From positions 11,326,889 to 11,390,888 of the forward strand of contig CM019068.1 of the NCBI GenBank assembly GCA_009667805.1: 64,000 nt of DNA, read 5' to 3'. Shown in pieces: positions 22,518 through 35,229 of this stretch. Below the pieces are notes generated by a model. It was not told the origin of the DNA, did not search any database, and saw only the letters and a program-made list of their open reading frames with translations. The DNA is from Leptobrachium leishanense (taxonomy: Eukaryota > Chordata > Amphibia > Anura > Megophryidae). The position numbers and the translations under genes are program-made. Within the stretch, counting starts at the first letter, position 1. Every line of letters starts with the position of its first letter.

Positions 22518-22943
22518 TGTCAGGAATCAGGAGTGGTAGAGGAGGAGATGAGCCCAGGATGCAGTGATAAAGAGACACACAGACAGGTTCCACGGTACAA
22601 GGGGGGTTTATTGGTGCGGGATACACTTGGCACTGGAGACGCGGGATACACTTGGCACTGGAGACGCGGGATACACTTGGCACTGGATACAATGTAAGTC
22701 TGCTAGCTGGATACACAGGATCTTGAGAGGGACACAGCTTGGCAGTGGAAGGCAATGTTAATGCAGCAGCAATGCATCATGGGAGATTGTCCCTTAAATA
22801 GGGAAGCACAGGGAGGCAATCGAGACACCTGTGGCTGCTGCAGTGGCTGACTGAGGTACTGCAGGCAAATAGGCAAAGGGCTGTCAGGTTGGAATAATCA
22901 CCTTAGGAGGCTTCTTGCCACGGCGGCGACGTGTAACCTGACA
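22518..22943. mobile_element. Solo LTR inside the Tc1 element
   Basis: 426 bp starting TGTCAGGAATC and ending GTAACCTGACA, flanked by TTGGA at 22513-22517 and 22944-22948. Removing it and one TTGGA gives the expected continuous Tc1 leader. It contains three tandem copies of a 25-bp unit (ACACTTGGCACTGGAGACGC, 22623-22690). The TG..CA ends and 5-bp duplication point to a Ty3/gypsy-like LTR left by recombination. Confidence 0.88.
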
Positions 22944-22971
22944 TTGGAATCTGTTGCTGTCAACTCTCAAG

Positions 22972-24009
22972 ATGAGATCCAAAGAGCTGTCACTATTAGT
23001 GAAGCAAGCCATCATTAGGCTGAATAAACAAAACAAACCCATCAGAGAGATAGCAAGAACATTAGGCGTGGCCAAAACAACTGTTTGGAACATTCTCAAA
23101 AAGATGGAGCGTACCGGTGAGCTCAGCAACACCAAAAGACCCGGGAGACCACGGAAAACAACTGTGGTGGATGACCGAAGAATTCTTTCCCTGGTGAAGA
23201 AAACACCCTTCACAACAGTTGGCCAGATCAAAAACACTCTACAGGAGGTAGGTGTATATGTGTCAAAGTCAACAATCAAGAGAAGACTTCACCAGAGTGA
23301 ATACAGAGGGTTCACCACAAGATGTAAACCATTGGTGAGCCTCAAAAAAAGGAAGGCCAGATTAAAGTTTGCCAAACAACACCTAACAAAGCCTTCACAG
23401 TTCTGGAACAAGATCCTATGGACAGACGAGACCAAGATCAACTTGTACCAGAGTGATGGGAAGAGAAGAGTATGGAGAAGGAAAGGAACTGCTCATGATT
23501 CCAGGCATACCACCTCATCAGTGAAGCATGGTGGTGGTAGCGTCATGGCGTGGGCATGTATGGCTGCCACTGGAACTGGTTCTCTTTTATTTATTGATGA
23601 TGTGACTGCTGACAAAAGCAGCAGGATGAGTTCTGAAGTGTTTGAGGCAATATTATCTGCTCACATTCAGCCAAATGCTGCAGAACTCATTGGACGGCGC
23701 TTCACAGTGCAGATGGACAACGACTCAAAGCATACTGCAAAAGCAACCAAAGAGTTTTTGAAGGGACAGAAGTGGAATGTTATGCAATGGCCAAGTCAAT
23801 CACCTGACCCGAATCCCATTGAGCATGCATTTCACTTGCTGAAGACAAAACGGAAGGGAAAATGCCCCTAGAACAAGCAGGAACTGAAGACAGTTGCAGT
23901 AGAGGCCTGGCAGAGCATCACCAGTTATGAAACCCAGCGTCTGGTGATGTTTATGCGTTCCAGACTTCAGGCTGTGATTGACTGCAAAGGATTTGCAACC
24001 AAGTATTAA
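22972..24009 (+). pseudogene. Tc1-like transposase with one nonsense codon
   Basis: 345 codons from MRSKELSLLVKQAI to FATKY and a TAA at 24007-24009, the usual size for Tc1 transposases. The protein binds the inverted repeats and inserts DNA at TA. It has two N-terminal helix-turn-helix parts (IREIARTLGVAKTTVWNILK and STIKRRLHQ) around a GRPRK AT-hook-like motif. The DD34E catalytic residues are in WTDETKINL, QMDNDSKHT and PDPNPIEHAF. The single visible defect is an in-frame TAG at 23869-23871, after KRKGKCP. The ATG at 22972 is preferred over one upstream at 22954 because it matches the family N-terminus. Confidence 0.95.
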
Positions 24010-24372
24010 TCCCTTAAGGACCGCTGACGTACCCTGTACGTCCTGCCACGGGTCTCCCTTAGACCCGCGGACGTACAGGGTACGTCAGCGGCGCCTAACC
24101 CCCTTCCCAACCGATACTTACCTCCCTCGCTGGATTCCTCGGTGATCTGGCAGGGAGGAAGCCTGCCCATGTGATTTACATGGGCCGGTGAGGTTGATGA
24201 CGTCGCCACGCTGCGTGGTGACGTCATCAGCAGGTGCCCCCATTCAAATCAATGGAGGGGATGGGGGGCTCCTTCGGAGCACTCTATCTCCCCAACCATT
24301 GAAGCTAGGGAGATGCTTTTTGCACCGCTGGAAAGGGGAGAGTTTCCCCTTTTCAGCGGTGTATAGCATTAA
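24006..24372. mobile_element. TTAA-flanked MITE at the transposase stop codon
   Basis: It begins TTAATCCCTTAAGGACCGC and ends near GTATAGCATTAA. A hairpin of GCTGACGTACCCTGTACGTCC and its complement lies at 24025-24091. The TTAA target includes the transposase stop codon TAA. The right terminus is poorly conserved, so the boundary is less certain. Confidence 0.55.
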
Positions 24373-25787
24373 CCATTTCGCTAATTGGCGCCAAAACAAG
24401 TGGGAGGCACATCTGCAAACTGCTGTAAGTCCTACACCGTTCACCTGAGTTGGATGTACATACCCTCAAATTAAAGCTGACAGTCTGAGGTTAAAGCACA
24501 TTGTGTTTGTTTCATTCCAACTCCATTGTGGTGGTGTATAGAGCCAAAGATGTTAGAATTGTGTCCATGCCCCAATATTTCTGGACCTGTCTGTATATCA
24601 TATATATACAGATTGAGAGAGTATGGAGCGTTGGAGGGGAGAGAGAATATATATATACATACACCCACACATTTATCATATATACAGATTGAGAGAGTAT
24701 GGAGCGTTGGATAGTGATGAGCCGAACACCCCCGTGTTCGGTTCGCATTCGAACTCGAACAATTTCAAAAGTTTGAGTTCGAACTCGAACACGAACTGAA
24801 CTCAATACAAGTCAATGGGATTTGAAAGTTCGATTTTTAGAGTGCCCTCCAAGAGGGCATAATATACAAGATATTTGCCATAAAAGGTGTATGGGGTCCG
24901 GGTAGTGCCCTGGGGGACAGGAAACAAGGACAAAAAGTAAAAAAAAAAACATTTTTAAAGGGACAGTGAGTTTTCCATGAAATAAAGGTTAAGAATATAA
25001 ACAAAAAATTCCTTCAAATATCGTGCCTAGGAGGTCCCCATAACCTGCCCGTGAAGTGGCGGATTTGTAGGATGTATAGAAACATTTTAAAACAAAAAAA
25101 TGACGTTTCAAATGACGGTAAATGCTTTTCCTTTAATCTATTTATAAACAACTGCTTGGTGCGGCAGCCTGTATGAAAAAAGAAGTTTTAGGACACGCGG
25201 AACAAGTTTAGTGATTTTTTTGGCTAAATTATGGTGAAACTTATGCAGACTTTGGATGAAAGTAACAATAGGTGCTTTAAAATTGGGCCTTTAGTGCCGT
25301 CACACCGTAACCCCTCTGTGGTATTGTGGAAGAGTGCAGGGTTGGACCCTGCGGTCCAATATTAAAATGATATGAATCTGGTATAGGCGTCAGTGCACCC
25401 AATATTTTGCCTTTGGTGGCAGCAAGTGCCTTCACACCGTAACCCCTCTGAGGTATTGTGGAAGAGTGCAGTGGTGGAGGTTTTGGTAATGCAGAAGAGA
25501 TCCCCGATCTATTCAATTACATCAGCAGCTATAACAAAACCGGGTCAGCAATGTTTAGGCACTTGTACTGCGCTACTGTATATGGTGAGAATCGGCACAT
25601 ACCAGTAGCAACAGGAAGCAAACAGAACAGGCAGGGAATACACAGAGAGAATAGTCAAACGGCAGGCAAAGTCGGCAACAGATCGGGTCCTCAGAACAAG
25701 CAGCAGGGACCGTAACAAGTATACAAACTGATTCGGTAAGCTAGCGATGCGGGAATAAAGGCTGAGACACACTGAGCGTGTAGCAAC

Positions 25788-26148
25788 TAGGGATGAGCTG
25801 TTTGGTTCGATCGGTTCGGAGTTCGATTAGAACATTGGCCATTCGAAAGTTCGCAAACTACGAACATTTGTGCGTGTTAGGTTCGAGTTCGAATTATTTT
25901 TTAAAAAAAGTATAAAAAATGCTTAAAAAATCTAAAAATAAAGAGACTCTTTACTGCAGAATATTATAAGCAGTGGTTTATTAGACATTGAATTAAAACG
26001 GGAATATTTTTAACATTGAAGCCTATGGGATACATTTTTTTAAAAAAAATCAAATCCGAGGACAATTTTAAATGTTCCCAGCAACATAAAATAAACTTTT
26101 ATTTTCTTTCTAATACTCACCTGATTCCTGGATCTACAAACTGTAGAG
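25788..26148 (+). mobile_element. hAT-like element C, left end
   Basis: It starts TAGGGATGAGCTGTTTGGTTC directly after GTAGCAAC in element O. It follows the left part of element A, including AAATAAAGAGACTCTTTACTGC and TTTTTAACATTGAAGCC. The right end with a matching GTAGC(G/A)AC duplication was not found, so the copy is truncated or rearranged. Its inner part runs into satellite-like sequence at 26149. Confidence 0.65.
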
Positions 26149-26560
26149 GTGCTGCCCGGCAGTGTGCGGAATCATATGCTGCATTAATTATACTGTAAGG
26201 CTGCTCACACCTGCGTTTTTTTGCGCGCGCAATACGTGCGTTTTTTAATGCGCGCATCGCGCAAACATAAAAAAACATGCAAATGCGCATTGTAGCGCAT
26301 TCACGGCCATAGACTGCAGAGTGAACGCGCTGCAATACGCCCCAAAGAAGCTCCTGTACTTCTTTGGGCATGGACATTTTACAGCGCGTTCCTGCTCGCT
26401 GTAAAACGCCCAGGTATGAACGGGTCCCATAGCAAATAATGGGATTTCCCTGTTTATGCGTTTTACAGCGTGCAGGAACGCGCTGTAAAACGCTTAGGTG
26501 TGAACCGGGCCTTAAGGTGCTGCCCGTCAGTGTGCGGATTCGTATGCTGCATTAATTATT
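26149..26560 (-). repeat. Two diverged units of the 54-bp satellite split by a MITE
   Basis: 26144-26193 and 26517-26560 each read GTGCTGCCCG(G/T)CAGTGTGCG and CATATGCTGCATTAATTAT or a one-base variant (CGTATGCTG). These match the reverse complement of the 54-bp unit of 4328-7281, in older-looking form. Confidence 0.8.
26194..26515. mobile_element. CG-rich MITE inside the satellite dimer
   Basis: Ends are GGCTGCTCACACCTGCGTTTT and AAACGCTTAGGTGTGAACCG followed by GGCC. Internal inverted blocks include TTTTACAGCG(C/T)G and AACGCGCTGTAAAACGC. Left flank TAA and right flank TTAA are compatible with a TWA target. No ORF. Confidence 0.65.
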
Positions 26561-26742
26561 CTTCTTACAAATTTGGTTACTTAACCCGTTTGGCCATTGC
26601 AACGTAAGCTCACTCGCCCCTTCAAGGCACCTCATTGTAGAGTGAGTACCTAACCAATGTACCAAAAGCCGCTCTACTGAGCAGCTCCAAGCCCCTCCTG
26701 CTGCTTTTCAGTTAAGGAGAGGCAGAAAGATGGTGGGTTTTA

Positions 26743-27169
26743 GGCTAGGGTCAGACGAAAGCATTTTTCCCCGCGAACGTGAAAAAGTGCGTCCGAACAC
26801 ATTGACGTATTTTGTCACGGAATGCGCAAAAACGGTCAGACGACGCGCATTTTCGGGCGTGATTTTGTACGGATCGTCAATAAAACACTTTTTGCGTCTG
26901 GACGTTATGTAGGCTGGACATTAGCAGCGTCTGACATCTCCTAATCACGCAAACACGCCGCTATGCCGCAGCTGCGCACTCAGTACGTCAGTACTAGCGG
27001 TTCAGCATTCTCAAAAAAATGCTTTCAAATTCCACTTGCGTTGCACGGCCGGACTTTTGTGCGGCCGTACATCGTATATTGGCCGTCATTGCCCGTCATC
27101 TGCTGCTAGTGCGGCCGTAATTATGTGCGCCAGAACGCACGTTAAAAGTGCGCTGGTCTGACCCCAGCC
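26743..27169. mobile_element. CpG-rich TWA-flanked MITE, copy 2 of 4
   Basis: Ends are GGCTAGGGTCAGACGAAAGC and GGTCTGACCCCAGCC, with TTA duplicated at 26740-26742 and 27170-27172. The interior matches the copies at 10000, 30968 and 40275. Confidence 0.85.
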
Positions 27170-27369
27170 TTATTTATACACGCACCAAACATTTCCCATT
27201 TGGGGTTATAAACAAAAACATGGAAAAAGGAACAGCAGCAAAACGATGAACTGGTGTTACAAGCATAATATACATACATACAGAAAAAATGGCGTCGCGC
27301 CCATACTCACCGTAGCGGCTGCAACAGCCCGGAGTAAGAGCCCAGTTAATGTATAAAACATAACAAGAG

Positions 27370-27822
27370 AAAAAAGGTGTGATCTGCGCTCGTTTCTATG
27401 TATTTCTATGTATTTCCATGTTCCATGGTTTTGGAATTTCGGAATTTTCACGAATGTCTTCGGATTCGGCCAAATTTCCGAATCGGATCGGATTCGAAAA
27501 CGGCAGATCAGAAAAGTTTTCCGAGCCGAAACGAAACTTTTTTGGAATTTTCGAATGGACTTGAAATGTGTCAAATCAAAATTTATTTTCGCTCTATTCG
27601 TGATTTTGTTTCCATTCGGGATTTCGGTTCCATTTCGGTAATTTCGGACATCGTATTTATCGGTTATATCCATCGCTGATTCTGTAAATTTTGTATCATT
27701 TCCAATGATCCGATAATTCTGTCGATACAATGACTCTGTCGATACGATAATTCTGTCGATACAATGACTCTGTCGATACGATAATTCTGTCGATACGGTA
27801 ATTCTGCCGATTCTATCTTTTT
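27370..27822. repeat. TTCGGAATTT-rich repeat with short tandem copies
   Basis: 27370-27670 is rich in TTCGGAATTTTC/GGATTCGG motifs, with TATTTCTATG repeated at 27398-27416. At 27707-27805 a 20-bp motif alternates (GATA(C)AATTCTGTC and GATACAATGACTCTGTC), about five copies. No coding evidence. Confidence 0.55.
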
Positions 27823-27960
27823 TTTATGAAATAAAGATCCTTTTTTTCTTATGAATATGCATTGCACAACTTTATTTAATCATATTAAAATGGTTTGAAA
27901 GGAACAAAAATGAACAATGATTTAAAAAATGCAAAACTGACCCAAATGGTCTGTGTGTGT
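27823..27960. repeat. AT-rich interspersed repeat, second copy
   Basis: Matches 8-175 in the same orientation, with AAATAAAGATCC, TTATGAATAT and ACTGACCCAAATGGTCTG. Confidence 0.65.
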
Positions 27961-28372
27961 ATATTCTGCTGGGTGGGGGGGGGGTTAATGGTCTGCTCGG
28001 GGGGGGAAGGGGTGTAATGTTCTGCTGGGGGTGTAATGTTTTGCTGGGGGTTTAATGTTCTGCTGGGGAGGTGTGTGTGTAATGTTCTGCTGGGGGGGTG
28101 TGTGTAATGTTCTGCTGGGGGGTGTAATGTTCCGCTGGGGGTATAATGTTCTGCTGGGGGTGTAATGTTCTGCTGGGGGTGTACTGTTCTGCTGGGGAGG
28201 TGTGTGTGTAATGTTCTGCTGGGGTGTGTGTGTGTTATGTTCTGCTGGGGTGTGTGTGTGTAATGTTCTGCTGGGGAGGTGTGTGCGTGTAATGGTCTGC
28301 GGGGGGTGTGTGTAATGTTCTGCTGGGGTGTGTGTGTGTAATGTTCTGCTGGGGGGTTTGAGTAAACTGATA
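27961..28372. repeat. G-rich minisatellite, about 20-bp unit
   Basis: About 19 copies of GTGTAATGTTCTGCTGGGGG with length variation in the G run and extra GT steps. Plus-strand runs of four to nine G recur every 20-30 bp, so quadruplex formation is conceivable. Confidence 0.9.
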
Positions 28373-28375
28373 TCG

Positions 28376-28745
28376 GTACATTACTGTGAGTTTTATTGCT
28401 GTGGAGAGCTCTCAAACGCTCATACACCCGCACATTACTGTGAGTTTTATTGCTGTGGAGCGCTCTCAAACGCTCATACACCCGCACATTACTGTGAGTT
28501 TTATTGCTGTGGAGCTCTCTCAAATGCTCATACACCCGCACATTACTGTGAGTTTTATTGCTGTGGAGCTCTGTCAAACGCTCATACACAATGCACATTA
28601 CTGTGAGTTTTATTGCTGTGGAGCTCTGTCATACGCTCATACACCCGCACATTACTGTGAGTTTTATTGCTGTGGAGCTCTGTCATACACTCATACACCC
28701 CGCACATTACTGTGAGTTTCATTGCTGTGGAGCTCTGTCATACGC
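28376..28745. repeat. Second 54-bp minisatellite, about 6.8 copies
   Basis: The unit contains CACATTACTGTGAGTTTTAT, TGCTGTGGAGCTCTGTCAAA and CGCTCATACACCCG. TTACTG recurs at 28381, 28435, 28489 and 28543, exactly 54 bp apart. It is unrelated in sequence to the array at 4328. Open frames across it are a by-product of the unit size. Confidence 0.92.
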
Positions 28746-29221
28746 TATATGAAATGAATTTAAGGGGGGAGGGGTGAAAGTAATTAAAGGGGAAAAATGA
28801 ATTAAGGGGGAGTGAATTGAATTAGAGGACGAGGACCCTGCTGCCAGTCTTCTTCTGGAGACCTGGAGTCAGACAGTGGAGCACAGCAGTGAGAGTGGCA
28901 GGTAGCAGGATCACAAGGAAACACTGGGAGTGGCAGATAGTTTGAAATATGTGGGTATATTGACACAGCAAGACCAGAGGGCACCACCAGGCCACATTGC
29001 AAATTTGTGCAGTGCCTGGTGCCCCTCCTATGCCACATTGCCAATGGAGGGGACCACACACACTGTAGATTGGCCCTGTGGCACAGGAGGGGCACCAGGC
29101 ACAGCATAGATTGGCAATGCGTGAGGACACCAAACACTCCCGATTGGCATGGCACGGATTGGGTGGAGGGGGGCACCAAAACGTAATTTCGCCTGAGTAA
29201 ACAAAAATGCTTGCACCGGCC
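28746..29221. other. No gene; possible transposon end
   Basis: 28800-28930 has imperfect repeats of GGAG and GAGTGGCAG(A/G)TAG (28894 and 28928). The segment ends GCTTGCACCGGCCCTG, which has the look of a transposon terminus, but no partner end is visible. Confidence 0.4.
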
Positions 29222-30967
29222 CTGGATACCACACACAGACATATACGTATATATCAATGGTAGGACTCTATCACCCAGTATCCAGACACCCACATTTCAA
29301 CTGATCCCCTGTATACTTTTCCTGGTAGGACTCTATCACCCAGTATTACTTGGTCTTTTTTTTATTTTTGTCTTTCTCCACCATTTGCTTTGCTAATTAG
29401 CATGTGAATCTCCTGCCCTATTGACACAGCCCATCCAGCATCAGGTGTTTACCTTTTAACTGCCTGAATGCAATTAGTCTGCCCTATATAACAGCTAAGA
29501 CTGGCTCCAGTGACCTCCCCAAGTGGCCTTCTTATGTGGAAGTTTGGAGTTGATTTCCTGGAGTTGCGGGACTGGGGGAAGGAACTGCAAGGCCCTCTTT
29601 TTACTCTGGGTAAACACACGTCTATATCATGCTTTCTCTCACGCTTCTACTCTTTACTTCTACCTTTCTCCTTAAATGGAACTCCTGCCCCTCTACCACC
29701 GACCCCTACACTATCTGCATCTCCCCCTCCCTCCTCTCGTCCCACATGATGGCCTCACATGAGCTCCTCTGTTTCCTCAGAACATGGTCTCCCTCTAACT
29801 CTCGTGCTGCCAATCACTCCCACTCCCACAAATCCCATTCCCACCTTCTCTTTCTCACCCTCCTGCTGTTACTCTATGCAGGTGACATATCCCCTAACCC
29901 TGGCCCCACAACACATCCAATACTTCCCTCTCATCCTATCTCCATCGCACATAAATCACCTCCCTGCAAGCCCAGCAACCTCATTCCCATAATCCCTCAG
30001 CGCCTGTCCTCTTTCTCCTGCGCCCTCTGGAACGCTCACTCTGTGTGCAACAAACTCACAGCCGTCCATGACCTCTTCCTTTCAAACTCCTTCAACCACC
30101 TAGCTTTAACTGAAACCTGGCTAACTCCCTCTGACACGGCCTCCGTTGCTGCTCTCTCACATGGAGGTCTACACTTCAGCCATACTCCCAGACCGGGTGA
30201 GAGAAATGGTGGCGGGGTCGGAATCCTGCTCTCTCCCACCTGCACCTACCAGCATCTCCCTCCACCTCCATCTCTCTCCTTCTCCTTCGAGACACACTGC
30301 ATCCGCCTGTTCTCTCCTCTGGCTCTCAGGGTGGCAGTCATCTACCGCCCACCGGGACCAACCTCCCAGTTCTTTGACCACTTTGCTACCTGGCTTTCTC
30401 ACTTTCTGTCTTCTAATCTTCCATGCCTAATTCTCGGGGACTTCAACATTCCCATTGATGATCCTTCTGCCCCTGCTGCCTCCAAACTACTTTCACTCAC
30501 GTCCTCCCTTGGACTCACACAATCCTCCCTCCTCCCTACCACCGCGATGGTCACGCTATTGACCTTGTCTTTTCCACCTCTGCTCCATTTCTGAGTTCAC
30601 CTGTCGCCCTTTCCCCATCTCTGACCACCACCTTCTCTCTTTCAACCTATCTGGACTTCCTAAACACCCTGCTCCCCCACCCCGCACACCCTGCTCCCCC
30701 ACCCCGCACACACACTCGCAGAAATCTACATGCTGTGGATCCCCATCAATTCTCCAATCTACAGTTGTGTTCAAAATTATTCAACCCCCAATGCTGTAAA
30801 GGGTTTTAGGGAATTTAGTTTACATTTGTAATTGTATTCAGAATGAAATCCTACAAGGACTTTTTAAAGAACCATATGCAACTAAAATGACATCAATTGG
30901 TTTTGTAATACAGTAGTAAATGTTTATTTTGTGAATTCTTCATTGACACAATTATTCAACCCCTTAA

Positions 30968-31393
30968 GGCTAGGGTCAGACGAAAGCAGTTTTAACGTGC
31001 GTTTAGACGCACGAAATCACGGCCGTGCTAGCAGCAAATGACGTCCAATGCCGGGGAACAGACGAAGTACGGCCGCACGAACGTTCGTCCGCGCAACGCA
31101 AGTGGCAAATGAACGCATTTTTTCGAGAATGTCAAACCGCTAGTACGGACGTACAGAGTGCGCTGCGTCCGCTAGAGGCGTGTGTGCGTGATTGGGAGAC
31201 GTCAGACGCTGCTAATGTCCGGCCAACATAACGTCCAGACGCAAAAAGTGTTTTATTGATGATCCGTACAAAATCACGGACGAAAAGGCGCATCGTATGA
31301 CCGCTATCGCGTATTCCGTGAAAAAATGCGACCATTCGTTCGAACGCACTTTTTCACAGACAACGCGAAAAATGCGTTAGTCTGACCCTAGCC
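30968..31393. mobile_element. CpG-rich TWA-flanked MITE, copy 3 of 4
   Basis: Ends are GGCTAGGGTCAGACGAAAGC and GTCTGACCCTAGCC, with TAA duplicated at 30965-30967 and 31394-31396. It is the innermost and youngest of a LINE, Tc1 and MITE nest. Confidence 0.9.
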
Positions 31394-31566
31394 TAAAGAC
31401 TACCACTCTGAAGAACTGAGGTTCATTCAAGTGTTTTCAATCAGGTATTGAAAACACCTGTGGATGTCACGGAGCAGCAATAAAGCATAATAAGCACCAA
31501 TTAGGCAGCTTTAAAATGACTGTGATACTCAGCTCCTTCTAGACATTTACTGGTGTGGTTACAAAC

Positions 31567-32588
<1,022 letters not shown>

Positions 32589-35229
32589 GATTGAATGTCA
32601 CTTGGGGGTTGAATAAAACTGATAATGATGTGAGCACAGAAAAGACATTTGTGATTATTTCATTATAAATGTTATGTTATATTTGTCTGACCTACACGTG
32701 CCTCTTTGATTTAATTGTAAGCAAGATGACTGAATGATCAAAATCAATGTCAAACTGGCCAAAACACTCAATTTCAGTGGGGGTTGAATAATTTTGAACA
32801 CAACTGTACTTCACCACCTCCCTCACACCTCATCCTTTGCCTGCCCTGATGCTGCCACTAATCACTACAACACTACTCTTATCTCTGCTCTAGACACTCT
32901 TGCTCCTCTTCGACTCTGTAAGGCCCCACGCCTCCAGCTTCAACCCTGGCACACCCTCCAGACACGCTACCTGCAAAGATGCTCCCACACTGCAGAGCGT
33001 GCCTGGAGGAAATCCCGCTCTGAAGCTGATTTTGCTCACTTCAAGTTTATTCTCCGGTCATACACCTCTGCCCTCCACTTGGCCAAACAATCCTTCTGTT
33101 CATCTTATATCTACGCTGTCCTCCAACCCTAAACGGCTCTGGTCCACCTTCAACACCCTCCTCTACCCACCTGCACCTCCCCCCTCAGCTTCCTTCAGCG
33201 CTCAAGACTTGGCAGACTACTTCCTCAGTAAAACTCTAACAAACAGAAGCAACATCCCAACACAAGATAGTTATCTGCCACCTCCACTCCCAGAGGTCCC
33301 CTCTGCCACCCTCTGCTGCTTCCTCCCAGCCACTGAGGAAGTCAATTCCTTATTGTCCTCCTCACATCTCACCACGTGCCCGCTCGACCCCATTCCCTTA
33401 CATCTAATTCCTCCCCTCTCCTCCTCCCTCACCCCTGCTCTCACACACATCTTCAACCTATCTCTCTCCACTGGCTCCTTCCCATCCGCCTTCAAACACG
33501 CGCTAGTTACCCCTTTACTAAAGAATCCATCTCTCGATCCCAACTCTCCATCTAACTACCGTCCTGTATCCCTGCTTCCCTTCACATCTAAGCTCTTAGA
33601 AAAACTAGTCTTCAACCGCCTCTCCCTCTTCCTGTCCTCCAATTCCCTACTTGACCCCCTGCAATCTGGCTTCCGTCCCCTACACTCAACTGAAACTGCC
33701 CTCACCAAAGTCACCAACGCTAATATACACGGCCACTATTCTATTCTCATCCTGCTTGACCTCTCGGCTGCTTTTGACACTGTTGACCACCCCCTCTTTC
33801 TACAGACCCTCAACTCTATGGGTCTCGGTGACACTGAACTCGCTTGGATTGACTCCTATTTATCCAACAGGTCCTTCTGTGTGTCCTTTGCTGGTAACTC
33901 CTCCTCTTCATTGCCTCTATCTGTTGGTGTACCTCAAGGCTCTGTCCTTGGTCCTCTGCTCTTTTCCATCTACACCTCCTCCCTGGGCAAAATCATCAAC
34001 AGCTTTGGCTTTAATTACCACCTCTATGCTGATGACACTCAGATCTACCTCTCTACCCCTGATCTCTCTCCCCCTGTCCTCTCCAAAGTCAGTGACTGCT
34101 TATCTGGCCTCTCCTCCTGGATGGCCTCCCACCGCCTAAAGATCAACATGTCAAAGACTGAGCTCCTACTTATTCCTCCCTCCAATGCCTCCCCACCTCC
34201 TGACTTCTCTATCATGGTGGAGGGTATCACCATCTCCCCATCAAACCAAGTGCGCTGTCTTGGAGTTACACTTGACTCTGCTCTGTCCTTCATCCCCCAC
34301 ATCCAGTCTCTTTCCTCCTCCTGCCGATACCAACTGCGTAATATTTCCAGAATTCGGCCATTTCTTACCGCTGTCACCACAAAACAACTCATACACACCC
34401 TGGTAATCTCCCGACTTGACTATTGCAATAATCTCTTATCTGGCCTCCCTCTGTCCCACCTCTCCCCCCCTACAATCCATCCTGAACGCCTCCGCCAGGT
34501 TAATCCACCTCACCCGCCGCTCTGCCTCTGCCGCTCCCCTCTGCGAGTCCCTTCACTGACTCCCCATCCACTGCAGAATTAAGTTCAAAATCCTTATCCT
34601 TACCTACAAAACCCTCACTAACTCAGCTCCCCACTACCTGTCCTCACTAATCACCAAATACACCCCAGCCCGCTCCCTAAGGTCAAACAGCGACATGCGC
34701 CTAGCTTCTCCCCGCATCACCTCTTCCCATGATAGACTGCAGGACTTCACACGCGCAGCCCCCACTCTCTGGAACGCTCTCCTGCGTACTGTCAGACTTT
34801 CCCCTAACTTCTCTTCCTTCAAATGCTCCCTTAAAACGTTCCTATTTAGGGAAGCCTACCACCCAACTCACTGACACAACCATCAATCACTCTCACCTTG
34901 CAGTCCTCTCCTCCTGTTTCCAACCCCAACCCTTCTAGATTGTGAGTTCCTACGGAAATAGGGCCCTCATCTCCTCCTGTACTGTTTGTCAAATGTTCTT
35001 CAATGTATTGTATTGTATTGTAACCCTGCCTATACTGTGCCTATTGTACAGCGCTGCGGAATATGCTGGCGCTTTATAAATAAAAAATAATAATATCAAC
35101 ACGCAGACCTATATATACGTATATATATCAACACGCAGATATATATATATACACCCACCCACAGACTTCAGACCATATATACACATACGCACATGGGGGG
35201 TGGCATGTGGACAATCTCAACTAAATGCG

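Larger units (their letters stand above)
22183..24593 (+). mobile_element. Tc1-like transposon with long inverted repeats
   Basis: 2,411 bp flanked by TA (22181-22182 and 24594-24595). Tips are CAGTCAGGTCCAGAAATATT and its complement. The inverted repeats extend about 200 bp (22183-22383 and about 24395-24593), with shared blocks CATCTTTGGCTCTATACACC-type, ACTGTCAGCTTTAATTTGA and CAGATGTGCCTCCCACTTGT. Such long repeats are typical of the IR/DR group that includes Sleeping Beauty. A solo LTR lies in the left part and a MITE behind the transposase. Confidence 0.95.
22071..24711. repeat. 76-bp tandem repeat split by a Tc1 element
   Basis: The unit holds ATTGAGAGAGTATGGAGCGTTGG, AGGGGAGAGAGAATATATAT and ACATACACCCACACA. 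Two units start at 24604 and 24680 (spacing 76 bp) and two weaker ones lie at 22071-22182. The Tc1 element 22183-24593 lies between them. The array continues at 35934 beyond element O. Confidence 0.75.

Noticed and set aside
22489..22755. Minus-strand frame with repeated VYPA motif
   Set aside because: Reads through the 25-bp repeats of the solo LTR.
34045..34398. Minus-strand frames across the LINE
   Set aside because: Shadows of the C/T-rich reverse transcriptase coding strand.
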